Below, piece after piece: positions 16,948 through 24,896 of a DNA stretch of 64,000 bases. The stretch's first letter is position 1. Every line of letters starts with the position of its first letter. The notes under the pieces were generated by a model, which was not told the DNA's origin, ran no database searches, and saw only the letters and a list, made by a program, of their open reading frames with translations. This DNA comes from Alphaproteobacteria bacterium (lineage in GTDB: Bacteria > Pseudomonadota > Alphaproteobacteria > Rhizobiales > Xanthobacteraceae). The stretch lies in assembly GCA_005884765.1 (NCBI GenBank), contig VAZV01000145.1:46321-110320 (forward strand), in the 5' to 3' direction. Both the position numbers and the translations under genes were made by a program.

Positions 16948-18634
16948 ATGAGGTGGACGGTGAAGACATTGATCCGCTGGTTGCCAGGGATCGACACGCT
17001 CCGGCGCTATGAAGCGGCGCGGCTGCCGCACGACATTTTCGCCGGACTCGTGCTGGCGACGATGTTGGTCCCGGTTGGCATCGCCTATGCGGCAGCATCT
17101 GGCGTGCCCGGCATCCATGGCCTCTACGCGACTATCGTCCCGCTCCTGGCCTACGCACTGTTCGGTCCAAGCCGCATCATCGTTCTCGGGCCCGATTCCG
17201 CTCTCGCGGCAGTCATCCTTGGTGTTGTCGCACCGCTGGCCGGCGGCGATCCCGTTCGTGCCGCAACGCTCGCCGCCTTGATGGCCCTGGTTTCCGGGAC
17301 CATGCTGATTCTGGCTGGCCTTTTGCGCCTCGGCTTTGTGACCGAGCTTCTCTCCAAGCCGATCCGCTACGGCTACATGAACGGCATTGCGCTGACCGTC
17401 CTGATCAGCCAACTGCCGAAGCTGCTCGGCTTCTCCATCGAGAGCGCAGGACCTTTGCGGGACCTGTGGGCAATTTTCAACGCAATCCTCGACGGAAAAA
17501 CAAACTGGATCGCATTCGCCGTCGGGCTCGGCACGTTGACCGTCATCCTGCTGCTACAGAACAACAAGCGGGTGCCGGGCATTCTGATCGCGGTGGTCGG
17601 GGCGACTATCGTCGTCGGAGCGCTTGGTCTTGCGGCCCGGTACGGCGTGAAGGTCTTGGGGCCTCTGCCGCAGGGTCTACCGGCCTTTTCAATTCCCTGG
17701 GTTAGCTACGGCGATCTCCTTCCCGTGCTAATTGGCGGCAGCGCCATCGCGCTGGTCTCATTTGCCGACACCAGCGTGTTGTCGCGAACCTATGCCGCGC
17801 GATTGGGCGACAATGTCGACCCGAATCAGGAGATGGTCGGGCTTGGCGCCGCCAACCTGGCAACCGCCTTCTTTCAGGGTTTCCCGATCAGCAGCAGCGC
17901 CTCGCGCACGCCCGTTGCCGAGGCCGCCGGCGCGCGCACCCAACTGACCAGCGTCGTCGGCGCGCTCGCCATTGCCTTCCTCCTCGTGCTGGCGCCCAAC
18001 CTTCTCCAGTATTTGCCCAATTCCGCGCTGGCCGCGGTCGTTATCGCCGCCGCGATCGGCCTGATCGAGATTGCCGACCTCAAGCGCATCTATCGTATCC
18101 AGCGATGGGAGTTCTGGTTGACGGTGCTGTGCTTCGTCGGCGTGGCCGTGCTCGGCGCGATCCCGGGCATTGGTCTTGCCATCGCCGTTGCCATCGCCGA
18201 GTTCCTGTGGGACGGCTGGCGCCCCCACTCCGCCGTCTTGGGCCGGCGTCCCCGGGCTGGTTCTCTTTCGCTGGGATGCGCCCCTGTTCTTCGCCAACGC
18301 CGAATTTTTCCGTGAACGCGTCCTAGACGCCGTGGAGACGTCACCGACATCCGTGCGTTGGCTGGTAGTCGCGGCGGAACCCGTCACAAGCGTCGACGTC
18401 ACCGCCTGCGATACCGTCGCCGAACTGGACGAGGCGCTGCACGCGAGGGGCATCGAACTTTGCTTTGCCGAACTCAAGGATCCCGTAAAGGACAAGCTGA
18501 AGCGGTTTGGATTGTACGCGCAGCTCGGCGAAAGCCACTTCTTTCCAACCCTCGGCTCGGCCGTCTCCCGCTACCTCGAAGTCAACAATGTCGAGTGGGA
18601 GGACTGGGAAGATCAGGAGAAGGTCGTGGCTTGA
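16948..18634 (+). pseudogene. SulP family anion permease with STAS domain, broken by deletion and frameshift
   Basis: A SulP/SLC26-type transporter, predicted to move sulfate, bicarbonate or similar anions. The membrane part (to about 18240) is intact: HDIFAGLVLATMLVPVGIAY, FGPSRIIVLGPDSALAAVI, FQGFPISSSASRTPVAEAAG and IYRIQRWEFWLTVLCFVGVA. It should continue through a linker into a cytoplasmic STAS domain. Here the frame ends in random residues at 18315, while the STAS part continues in another frame (PGLVLFRWDAPLFFANAEFF to WEDQEKVVA, ending 18634). At 18241-18256 about 17-20 linker residues (VDGVKGYHDIxRYP-like) are missing as well, so this is a deletion with frameshift rather than one base. 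The transport core may still be made without the STAS domain. A FixK-type box precedes it. Confidence 0.82.
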
Positions 18635-18665
18635 TAGCCGGTCGACTGATAAGGCCGGTTACTCC

Positions 18666-18679
18666 TTGACATAGGTCAA
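18666..18679 (+). promoter_or_regulatory. FixK/FNR-type box upstream of the Cax antiporter
   Basis: TTGACATAGGTCAA, identical to the box at 14744-14757, about 55 bp before the cax-like start codon. Confidence 0.7.
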
Positions 18680-18733
18680 GCCTCCCTCGCGGCAAAGCCG
18701 GATGGCTAGCCGCAGGTCTGGTGAGGCAACCAA

Positions 18734-19825
18734 ATGACTCCTCTGCTTGAAGAGATACGTCACACGCCGCTGTTGTGGCTCTTGGTGCTCGTGCCCGTTG
18801 TCCTCCTGGCGCAACTCCTCCAGCCCGAAGCGCACACGCTGCTTTTCCTGCTGTCCGTTGCGGCCATCATCCCATTGGCGGCTCTGCTCAGCCTCGCCAC
18901 CGAGTCGGTGGCTGACAAGACAGGCGACCTGATCGGCGGTCTTCTCAACGCGACCTTGGGAAACCTGACCGAGCTGCTCATCGCGCTGGCCGCATTGCGC
19001 GCCGGACAATATGTCCTCGTGAAAGCTTCAATCGCCGGCGCGATCGTCACCAACTCGCTGTTCATGCTGGGTGCATCGTTTCTGCTCGGCGGGCTCAAGC
19101 ACCATGTTCAGGAGTACAATCGCGATTCCGCCCGACTACAGGCGGGGATGCTCTTTCTTGCAACGATCGCGATGCTGATTCCGTCGCTGCTCGCGGCAGC
19201 CGATAACGCGCCAAGTGCAGCCTTCACGCATTCGTTGAGTGTGGGCCTGTCCGTCTTGCTCATAATCACCTATGGGCTGGGTCTCTTGTTCTCCCTAAAA
19301 ACGCATCGCGAGCTTTTCGCGGGCAAGGATCACCACGCATCGGACGAAAAGGAGTGGCCGCTTTCGTTAGCCTTGGGAACGCTGGCCGCTGTGACGGTGC
19401 TAGTTGCGCTCGTCAGCGAAGTGTTTGTGGAATCAGTGCAACAAGCTGCCGTTGCGCTTGGAATTACCCCGGCGTTCGTCGGAATTATCATCGTAGCCCT
19501 GGTAGGTGGGGCGGCCGAAATGGTCTCGGCATTTTCCGCTGCGCGTAAGAACAAGCTGGATCTGAGCGTCGGGATCGCGTTGGGTAGCGCCGTTCAGATC
19601 GCACTCTTCGTTGCTCCTGTACTGGTCCTCACCAGCTATCTGATCGGTCCCGCACCGATGGACCTTCAATTCTGGCGCGGCGCAGTCGCAATGATGCTGA
19701 TCGCGAGCGTGACGGCGTCCTTTGTCACCAGCACCGGCCGATCGGCTTGGTTCATTGGAGTCTTGACCATGACCGTCTACGTCATCTTTGCCATAACGCT
19801 CTATCTGTTGCCGCCCCAGACATAG
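18734..19825 (+). CDS. cax: Calcium/proton antiporter, Cax family
   Basis: A 363-residue CaCA-superfamily exchanger with about eleven hydrophobic segments in two inverted halves. Each half has its alpha repeat with the ion-coordinating glutamate: NATLGNLTELLIALAALR in the first half and IIIVALVGGAAEMVSAFSAA in the second, followed by the conserved VGIALGSAVQIALFVAPVLVL. It should export Ca2+ in exchange for protons. It begins 55 bp after a FixK-type box and is followed after 12 bases by a 43-residue membrane protein gene. A relic of a second copy's C-terminus lies about 900 bp downstream, pointing to an old duplication. Confidence 0.93.
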   Translation: MTPLLEEIRHTPLLWLLVLVPVVLLAQLLQPEAHTLLFLLSVAAIIPLAALLSLATESVADKTGDLIGGLLNATLGNLTELLIALAALRAGQYVLVKASIAGAIVTNSLFMLGASFLLGGLKHHVQEYNRDSARLQAGMLFLATIAMLIPSLLAAADNAPSAAFTHSLSVGLSVLLIITYGLGLLFSLKTHRELFAGKDHHASDEKEWPLSLALGTLAAVTVLVALVSEVFVESVQQAAVALGITPAFVGIIIVALVGGAAEMVSAFSAARKNKLDLSVGIALGSAVQIALFVAPVLVLTSYLIGPAPMDLQFWRGAVAMMLIASVTASFVTSTGRSAWFIGVLTMTVYVIFAITLYLLPPQT

Positions 19826-19837
19826 CGGAATCCTCCA

Positions 19838-19969
19838 ATGGCACCATTTGAACGTGGTGACAGCGAAGGTCAGGCACGCAAGACGAGACATCCAGCATTC
19901 GCAGTGGCACTGATTACGATCTTTCTCTTGATTCTGTGGCTGTCTTTCTTTGTTGCATTCGCACCGTAG
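19838..19969 (+). CDS. 43-residue single-span membrane microprotein downstream of cax
   Basis: The frame reads MAPFERGDSEGQARKTRHP, then a hydrophobic helix AFAVALITIFLLILWLSFF and the end VAFAP. A charged, basic N-terminus followed by one helix predicts an inner-membrane protein with the N-terminus inside. It starts 12 bases after the cax stop and would be co-transcribed. No family known to me. Small partner proteins of this design exist for several transporters, so a role as a Cax accessory is possible but is inference. Confidence 0.5.
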   Translation: MAPFERGDSEGQARKTRHPAFAVALITIFLLILWLSFFVAFAP

Positions 19970-20075
19970 GCGCTCATCTGTTCAACGAACCACAGCTACA
20001 GCGCGGCCAGAAAGACAATGTAACTCTCCCTTTGGTCGAGTCGTGCGCTAGGCGAGCATGAGCTCCAAAATACCC

Positions 20076-20089
20076 TTGATCTACATCAA
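20076..20089 (+). promoter_or_regulatory. FixK/FNR-type box upstream of two small genes
   Basis: TTGATCTACATCAA fits TTGA-N6-TCAA and is about 76 bp before the small gene at 20165. A second, imperfect TTGA-N5-TCAA lies 22 bp further on. Confidence 0.65.
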
Positions 20090-20164
20090 CACAATGTCGC
20101 GAGGGTATCGCTTGAGTGGATCAAGCGATCAACGCGTCTGGGAAACTGCTTCAAAGAGGCCGTC

Positions 20165-20389
20165 ATGACGCACTCTGTTCTCCAAGATGTCTCCGGTAAC
20201 GTCAGCACGACGCGTGATGAGAGACGGCACGAGGCTCAATCCACGTTCGATCGACTGCTCAAAGAGTATTTTTGGATAACCTTGGATTGCCGAAGCTCGA
20301 GGGAAAACTGGCTGGAAACACCCCAACTCCTGCACTTGACCGATGCTGAGGCCGTACCCCGCCCCGGCTTGTTGATTGCGGTTGTCTGA
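20165..20389 (+). CDS. Hypothetical protein of 74 residues under a FixK-type box
   Basis: A 74-residue soluble frame, MTHSVLQDVSGNVSTTRDER at the start, with a middle segment FDRLLKEYFWITLDCRSSRE and a hydrophobic end PGLLIAVV. AGAGG five bases before the ATG and a FixK-type box 76 bp upstream support real expression. I do not recognise a family. The neighbourhood (cax, coiled-coil protein, cyd operon) suggests a low-oxygen-induced small protein. Confidence 0.42.
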   Translation: MTHSVLQDVSGNVSTTRDERRHEAQSTFDRLLKEYFWITLDCRSSRENWLETPQLLHLTDAEAVPRPGLLIAVV

Positions 20390-20419
20390 ACACTCGTTGC
20401 TTAGCTATGAGGGCTTACC

Positions 20420-20605
20420 ATGGCTGAAACATCCAAACTCTCCGTTGAGAAAGCGCTGAAAAAGCTGCGCGGCGCAGATGCGCTGAAAGCCAAGAGCGCC
20501 CGATCTGATGAGAAAATTGATGCGCTTGAGGAAGAGACAAAGCGCTTGAGAGCGCAAAGACTGCGCCTGGAGCGGCACCAAGGTCGTTCGGCCAAAGGTG
20601 ATTGA
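20420..20605 (+). CDS. Small coiled-coil protein (61 residues)
   Basis: The frame MAETSKLSVEKALKKLRGAD continues as a highly charged helix: ALKAKSARSDEKIDALEEET and KRLRAQRLRLERHQGRSAK. Heptad spacing of leucine and alanine suggests a coiled coil over residues 10-52. GAGGG precedes the ATG by six bases. It starts 30 bases after the previous small gene and is probably co-transcribed from the same FixK-type promoter. No function can be assigned. Confidence 0.55.
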   Translation: MAETSKLSVEKALKKLRGADALKAKSARSDEKIDALEEETKRLRAQRLRLERHQGRSAKGD

Positions 20606-20667
20606 TCTGCTTCGCCATCCAAACAGAAATGCGAGCATCTGATCAGCGATCTGGACGGTCAGCGCGC

Positions 20668-20757
20668 GGCCGCTTGGCAGGGTTCATCGGGGCACTGATC
20701 GTCATGGTCCATGTCATTTTCGGCATGACGCTGAATCTTTTGCCGCCACGCACCTAA
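20668..20757 (+). pseudogene. Relic of the C-terminus of a second Cax antiporter
   Basis: In one frame the sequence reads GRLAGFIGALIVMVHVIFG, then MTLNLLPPRT and a stop. The intact Cax at 18734-19825 ends GRSAWFIGVLTMTVYVIFA, then ITLYLLPPQT and a stop. Nineteen of 29 residues match by eye, including the stop position. There is no start codon and no upstream part, so this is the tail of a deleted paralogue. Confidence 0.65.
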
Positions 20758-20808
20758 TCGGAGGCAAGCAGCGGCCAACGGCACGGACCGCACCGTTGAA
20801 AGTCAACT

Positions 20809-20916
20809 CTAAGCGTCGATCGTCTCGTCCGGCAGATGATGCTCATGCCATACAGCATTGAGGATGCCGAAGGCACACGCGAAGGCGACTCCCAGAATCC
20901 AGGTAAAGTACCACAT
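20809..20916 (-). CDS. cydX: Cytochrome bd oxidase small subunit CydX
   Basis: A 35-residue protein, MWYFTWILGVAFACAFGILN followed by AVWHEHHLPDETIDA. The MWYFTWILG start and single helix are diagnostic of CydX, which stabilises the haem-binding subunits of cytochrome bd. GAGGAGGGAG lies directly upstream of the ATG, and the gene begins nine bases after the cydB stop on the same strand. Confidence 0.92.
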   Translation of the reverse strand: MWYFTWILGVAFACAFGILNAVWHEHHLPDETIDA

Positions 20917-20925
20917 GCTCCCTCC

Positions 20926-22080
20926 TCAATAGAGATTGGACGAATTGCGCTCGACTTGGCTCGCGGTCACCGCCCCGCGCAGGGCACTGAACACAATCGA
21001 TGTGTAGACGAGTACGACAGGCAGGAAGATCAGCGTCGCCAGCAGCATCACGAATAGCGTGAGCTGGCTCGACGATGCGTCCCAGACGGTCAAGCTCACC
21101 ATAGGGGCGAGATTCGATGGCATCAGGAACGGGAACATGCTCAGTCCCGCGGTCGCGATGATGCCAAGGATGCCGAGCGCGCTGGCAATAAAGGCCAGTC
21201 CGCCTCTCTGAGCCATGGTGAAGAGCAAGGCGAGCAGCGGACCAAATATGCCGAGGCTAGGCGCTACGATCATCCAAGGATGCGCTGCGTAGTTGGCGAG
21301 CCATTGGCCCGGTTGGCGGACGACCGTCTTCATGAGCGGATTCGAAGGCCCGTCGCCCATCACCGTGCTGGTGATGGCGTAACCCTCGATTCCGAGCCAT
21401 ACCCACAGGCCGGCCAAGGCAAATAGGATGACGGTGAGCGCGGCGCCAATTTTGACGAACTCTTGCGCACGCTGCCGAACCGGACCATCCGTCTTCAGCG
21501 TGAGATAGACCGCGCCATGGGTAGCAAGCATTGCGGCGGAGACGAGGCCGCACAGCAGCCCGAATGGATTGAGCAGCTCGAACAGTCCGCTTCCCTCGTA
21601 GAGAGACCGCAGATCGGAGTCGATGCGGAAGGGAACGCCCTGCAACAAGTTGCCGAAAGCCACCCCGAATACCACGCTCGGCACCAGCCCGCCGGCGAAC
21701 AGGGCATAATCCCAGAAGGTCCGCCAACGCGTGTCGGCAACCTTGTTGCGGAATTCGAACCCGACCGGACGCAGGATAAGCGTCGCAAGAACAAGAAACA
21801 TAGCGATGTAGAAGCCTGAGAACGATGTGGCATAAACAGGCGGCCATGCCGCGAACACCGCGCCGCCACCGAGGATCAGCCAGACCTGATTGCCTTCCCA
21901 GAAGGGTCCAATGGCATTGATCGTAACGCGCCGCTCGATGTCGCTGCGAGCCACATACGGCAAGAGCATCGCCACCCCGAGGTCGAACCCATCCATGATG
22001 GCGAAGCCAATCAGCAACAGGCCCAAAAGCAGCCACCACACGAGCCGAAGGATTTCGTAGTCGACCGGGATCGTCGTCAT
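20926..22080 (-). CDS. cydB: Cytochrome bd ubiquinol oxidase subunit II
   Basis: A 384-residue membrane protein with about eight helices, the structural subunit of cytochrome bd oxidase. Family signatures are VWWLLLGLLLIGFAIMDGFD at the N-terminus, NAIGPFWEGNQVWLILGGG, FAAWPPVYATSFSGFY, LRPVGFEFRNK, and a C-terminal MFPFLMPS. The start at 22080 is where the typical MTTIPVDYE-like beginning lies; a longer frame would read back into cydA. It lies ten bases after cydA and nine before cydX. The enzyme oxidises quinol with very high oxygen affinity, fitting the FixK-type box at the head of the operon. Confidence 0.95.
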   Translation of the reverse strand: MTTIPVDYEILRLVWWLLLGLLLIGFAIMDGFDLGVAMLLPYVARSDIERRVTINAIGPFWEGNQVWLILGGGAVFAAWPPVYATSFSGFYIAMFLVLATLILRPVGFEFRNKVADTRWRTFWDYALFAGGLVPSVVFGVAFGNLLQGVPFRIDSDLRSLYEGSGLFELLNPFGLLCGLVSAAMLATHGAVYLTLKTDGPVRQRAQEFVKIGAALTVILFALAGLWVWLGIEGYAITSTVMGDGPSNPLMKTVVRQPGQWLANYAAHPWMIVAPSLGIFGPLLALLFTMAQRGGLAFIASALGILGIIATAGLSMFPFLMPSNLAPMVSLTVWDASSSQLTLFVMLLATLIFLPVVLVYTSIVFSALRGAVTASQVERNSSNLY

Positions 22081-22090
22081 GGCGTCTACC

Positions 22091-23656
22091 TCACTCCGCG
22101 GGCAGCGCTGCAGGTCGCATCGCTGGTTCCGGCAGTCCCAGCGCGCCAACCGGTCCCATGCGGATGAATCTGAGCATCAGCATGATATCGATGACGAGAA
22201 GGGACGAATAGAACAGGGCAAAGCCGGTCAGGGTGAACAATACCTGAGCGGTCGATACCGAAGATACGGCAAGAAACGTCGGCAGCACCCCGTCGATCGC
22301 CCACGGCTGTCGGCCGTATTCGGCGATGACCCAGCCGAGCTCCGCCGCGATCCAGGGAAGCGGCAGCGACCAGAGCATCAGGCGCAACAGCCATCGCCGC
22401 GAAAAGTTGTGAAGTGAAACGTTCCAGAACGCGACCGCGAACAGCCCGATGAAATAAAGGCCGAGCGCCACCATGATGCGGAAGCTCCAGAACAGTGGCC
22501 CGACATTGGGAACAGTGTCGCTGGCGGCGCGCGCAATGGTTGCGGCATCTGCAGTACGCGGATCCGCGACATAGCGCTTCAGCAGCAGGGCGTACCCCAG
22601 ATCTGCGGCGTGCTCCTGAAGCTGCTTCCTCGCCTGGGAGTCGCCGCGGTTCTGCTTGATTTTCTCGAGAGCGTCATACGCAATCAGCCCATTGCGAACC
22701 CTCTCTTCGGCGTGCGCAACCAGATCATTGATTCCCGGTATTGGCTGGTTGAACGAGCGTGTTGCGATGATGCCGAGCATCCAGGGTATCTTGACGGCGT
22801 ATTTGACCTCGCGGCTCTGCGCGTCTGGAATGCCGACAACGTTGAACCCGGCCGGGGCCGGCTCGGTTTCCCACATCCCCTCGATGGCCGCGAGCTTCAT
22901 TTTCTGGTTCTCGGATACGGTGTAGCCGCTCTCGTCGCCGAGAACGACCACGCACAGCGCTGCAGTAAGGCCGAACGCGGACCCAACGATGAGCGACCGT
23001 TTCGAGAACGCCTGGAATCGGTTGGAAAGCAGATAATAGGACGAAATAGCAACGACGAACATCGAGCCGGTGACGTAGCCAGCGCCCACCGTATGCACGA
23101 ATTTGGCTTGGCCGACCGAGTTGAAAATCAGATCCCAGAACGACGTCAGCTCCATCCGCATGGTTTCGGGGTTAAAGACGGCGCCCGTCGGATACTGCAT
23201 CCAACCGTTGGCGATGAGGATCCACAAGGCCGAGAAGTTGGAGCCGATCGCTACTAGCCACGTCACCGCCAGATGCCCGAGCTTCGGCAGCCGATCCCAA
23301 CCGAAGAAGAACAGACCAACGAAAGTTGACTCGAGAAAGAAGGCCATCAGGCCTTCGATCGCCAAAGGGGCGCCAAAAATGTCGCCAACGTAATGCGAGT
23401 AGTAGGCCCAATTGGTTCCGAACTGAAATTCCATGGTTATGCCAGTGGCAACCCCCATGGCGAAATTGATGCCGAACAATTTCCCCCAGAACTTCGTCGC
23501 ATCACGCCAGATTTCCCGTCCTGTCATCACGTACACGCTTTCCATGACGGCAAGCAGGAACGACAGCCCAAGCGTCAGCGGCACAAACAGGAAATGATAG
23601 AGGGCCGTTACAGCAAATTGTAGTCGCGCAAGGCCGATGGGGTCCAACTCGAGCAC
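22091..23656 (-). CDS. cydA: Cytochrome bd ubiquinol oxidase subunit I
   Basis: A 521-residue catalytic subunit holding haems b558, b595 and d. Seen are the haem-ligand His in the first helix (TALYHFLFVPLT), GVATGITMEFQFGTNWAYYS, NGWMQYPTGAVF, the Lys-x4-Glu motif in KLAAIEGMWE at the quinol site, and FWSFRIMVALG. About 130 residues between the last two indicate the long-Q-loop type. I prefer the GTG at 23656 (VLELDPIGLARLQFA): GAGGAGAC precedes it at good spacing and it starts two bases after the leader gene's stop; an ATG at 23674 would overlap that gene. It forms a cydP-like/cydA/cydB/cydX operon with a FixK-type box in front. No cydDC genes are seen. Confidence 0.95.
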   Translation of the reverse strand: MLELDPIGLARLQFAVTALYHFLFVPLTLGLSFLLAVMESVYVMTGREIWRDATKFWGKLFGINFAMGVATGITMEFQFGTNWAYYSHYVGDIFGAPLAIEGLMAFFLESTFVGLFFFGWDRLPKLGHLAVTWLVAIGSNFSALWILIANGWMQYPTGAVFNPETMRMELTSFWDLIFNSVGQAKFVHTVGAGYVTGSMFVVAISSYYLLSNRFQAFSKRSLIVGSAFGLTAALCVVVLGDESGYTVSENQKMKLAAIEGMWETEPAPAGFNVVGIPDAQSREVKYAVKIPWMLGIIATRSFNQPIPGINDLVAHAEERVRNGLIAYDALEKIKQNRGDSQARKQLQEHAADLGYALLLKRYVADPRTADAATIARAASDTVPNVGPLFWSFRIMVALGLYFIGLFAVAFWNVSLHNFSRRWLLRLMLWSLPLPWIAAELGWVIAEYGRQPWAIDGVLPTFLAVSSVSTAQVLFTLTGFALFYSSLLVIDIMLMLRFIRMGPVGALGLPEPAMRPAALPAE

Positions 23657-23657
23657 G

Positions 23658-23921
23658 TCAATGTCTCCTCGCATTCCCAGACGACACCAACGGACCTATC
23701 AGCCGCGAGACCGCGTTCGAGTCGACGACCGGCCGCCCGCTGCTCGAAAATAGGAAAACGCCGGCACCCGCGATTGCGATCAGCTTAACGACCAGCACCA
23801 GCACGATTGCCTTGGCAAGCGGAGTTGGCGGTCGCACGCCGGCGGCGAGGTAAGCAGCTAGTGAGGAAAGGACAGCGTTCAAATTAGGCCCTCGCAAGAC
23901 AGCGCCTTCACGACGCTCCAT
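23658..23921 (-). CDS. CydP-like small membrane protein heading the cyd operon
   Basis: An 87-residue protein starting MERREGAVLRGPNLNAV, with one clear membrane helix around residues 36-58 (LAKAIVLVLVVKLIAIAGAG then VFLFSS) and a soluble tail RPVVDSNAVSRLIGPLVSSG. The K/E-I-VLVLVVKL-IA pattern just before cydA is reminiscent of the CydP small subunit/assembly proteins encoded with cytochrome bd genes; the match is by pattern only. A longer frame to 23969 adds an arginine-rich stretch overlapping the promoter. It is two bases from the cydA GTG, so the two are translationally coupled. Confidence 0.6.
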   Translation of the reverse strand: MERREGAVLRGPNLNAVLSSLAAYLAAGVRPPTPLAKAIVLVLVVKLIAIAGAGVFLFSSSGRPVVDSNAVSRLIGPLVSSGNARRH

Positions 23922-24000
23922 GGTCGCGCGGACACGCGAAGCTCCACGCAATGTTCTGCAGCGCCGCACTCGGATGAAAGGGGCAAAACGGGTCGGGAGA

Positions 24001-24014
24001 TTGATTCAGATCAA
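24001..24014 (-). promoter_or_regulatory. FixK/FNR-type box of the cyd operon
   Basis: TTGATTCAGATCAA fits TTGA-N6-TCAA and lies about 86 bp before the preferred start of the first cyd-operon gene (38 bp before the longer alternative). Confidence 0.7.
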
Positions 24015-24896
24015 GCCGACCGGGGCGCAAACGTGACCCAGCGGTTTTGCGATCGCTCGGAATGCACCGATATGGATAGATGGGCACCCGGGCGTCGCGT
24101 TACCCAATGTGAGGGGCTTCACGCGCCGCCCTCTCAAGAAGCAGGTAAACCCCAACCCACAGAAAGGCGGCTATCCTGCTCCCGACCGGGTGACATTTCT
24201 AACTGGCCCAATCTAACTGGCCCAAATCGTGACTTCCCTAAATGGCGACGACAGCAGTGGTCGCTGAACCGATAGGCTTTCATGTGTTCGCTTATCAGTC
24301 TACCGATTGACTACATCTTAAGCCATTGCTTATCAGTCAGCGGCTTGCAGCGTCGACCCGGAAGCGAACCGGAACCGAGCCGCTGCGTTCAATGCCGTCT
24401 ACTAGGCTAGGCGGCCCCGAGAGGACGACCGAGCGGCGGTTGCACCCGTCATGGCTGTTGGGCAGGTCCCGCCGTCAGAACGGCTCTTTGGGAAGCGTTC
24501 AGCCGATCCGTCCCCAATTTGTCCCTCTCGAATGCGAAGCACCACAAAATTCTTCATTTTCAGCATGTTACGCGCTGACTTCCAGGTTCTCCGAGATATG
24601 TCCGCCCCCGTTCATTGATGATTCCTAATCCCTGCTGGTGAGGACGCTGGTAAAAAGCGGCTCTAGGCTGATTTCATCAGTAAAATCAGCGTGAGCGAAT
24701 CCAGCCCGGGGAGCCAGTAAAATCAAATAGTTCCCGCTTCTCGCCACAAACGGGCAACTGCCGGCACAAGCTTCGCGCATAAAACGCCGAGAGCGCTATC
24801 GGCCGGCGCAAGCGATCGCAAACATCGTAGAATGGCTGGCAAAGATGATCGCATCCATTGGCTGCTACAGGTAGTCATGGGGCTCAAGCCCGAGTT
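24015..24896. other. Long intergenic region between cyd operon and adhesin tail
   Basis: About 880 bases with no gene I can support. Plus-strand frames of 80 and 100 residues exist, but they are arginine/proline-rich without ribosome binding sites. Visible structure is a perfect tandem 14-mer (24198-24225) and a hairpin with 8-bp arms GCTGATTT/AAATCAGC (24667-24690) without a T-run. GGGTGACATTTCTAACTGGC resembles sequence I associate with ends of some rhizobial insertion sequences, so the stretch may be decayed mobile DNA. Confidence 0.35.
24198..24225. repeat. Perfect tandem duplication of a 14-base unit
   Basis: TCTAACTGGCCCAA occurs twice head to tail with no mismatch, in the intergenic region. 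The origin could be replication slippage or the end of a mobile element. Confidence 0.8.

Noticed and set aside
20112..20124. Second TTGA...TCAA pair downstream of the box at 20076
   Set aside because: The spacer is five bases instead of six, which does not suit FixK/FNR dimers.
24326..24628. A 100-residue plus-strand frame in the intergenic region
   Set aside because: Low-complexity arginine/serine/proline composition, no ribosome binding site and no family resemblance.
24667..24690. Hairpin GCTGATTT...AAATCAGC as a terminator
   Set aside because: No T-run follows on either strand and no gene ends close by.
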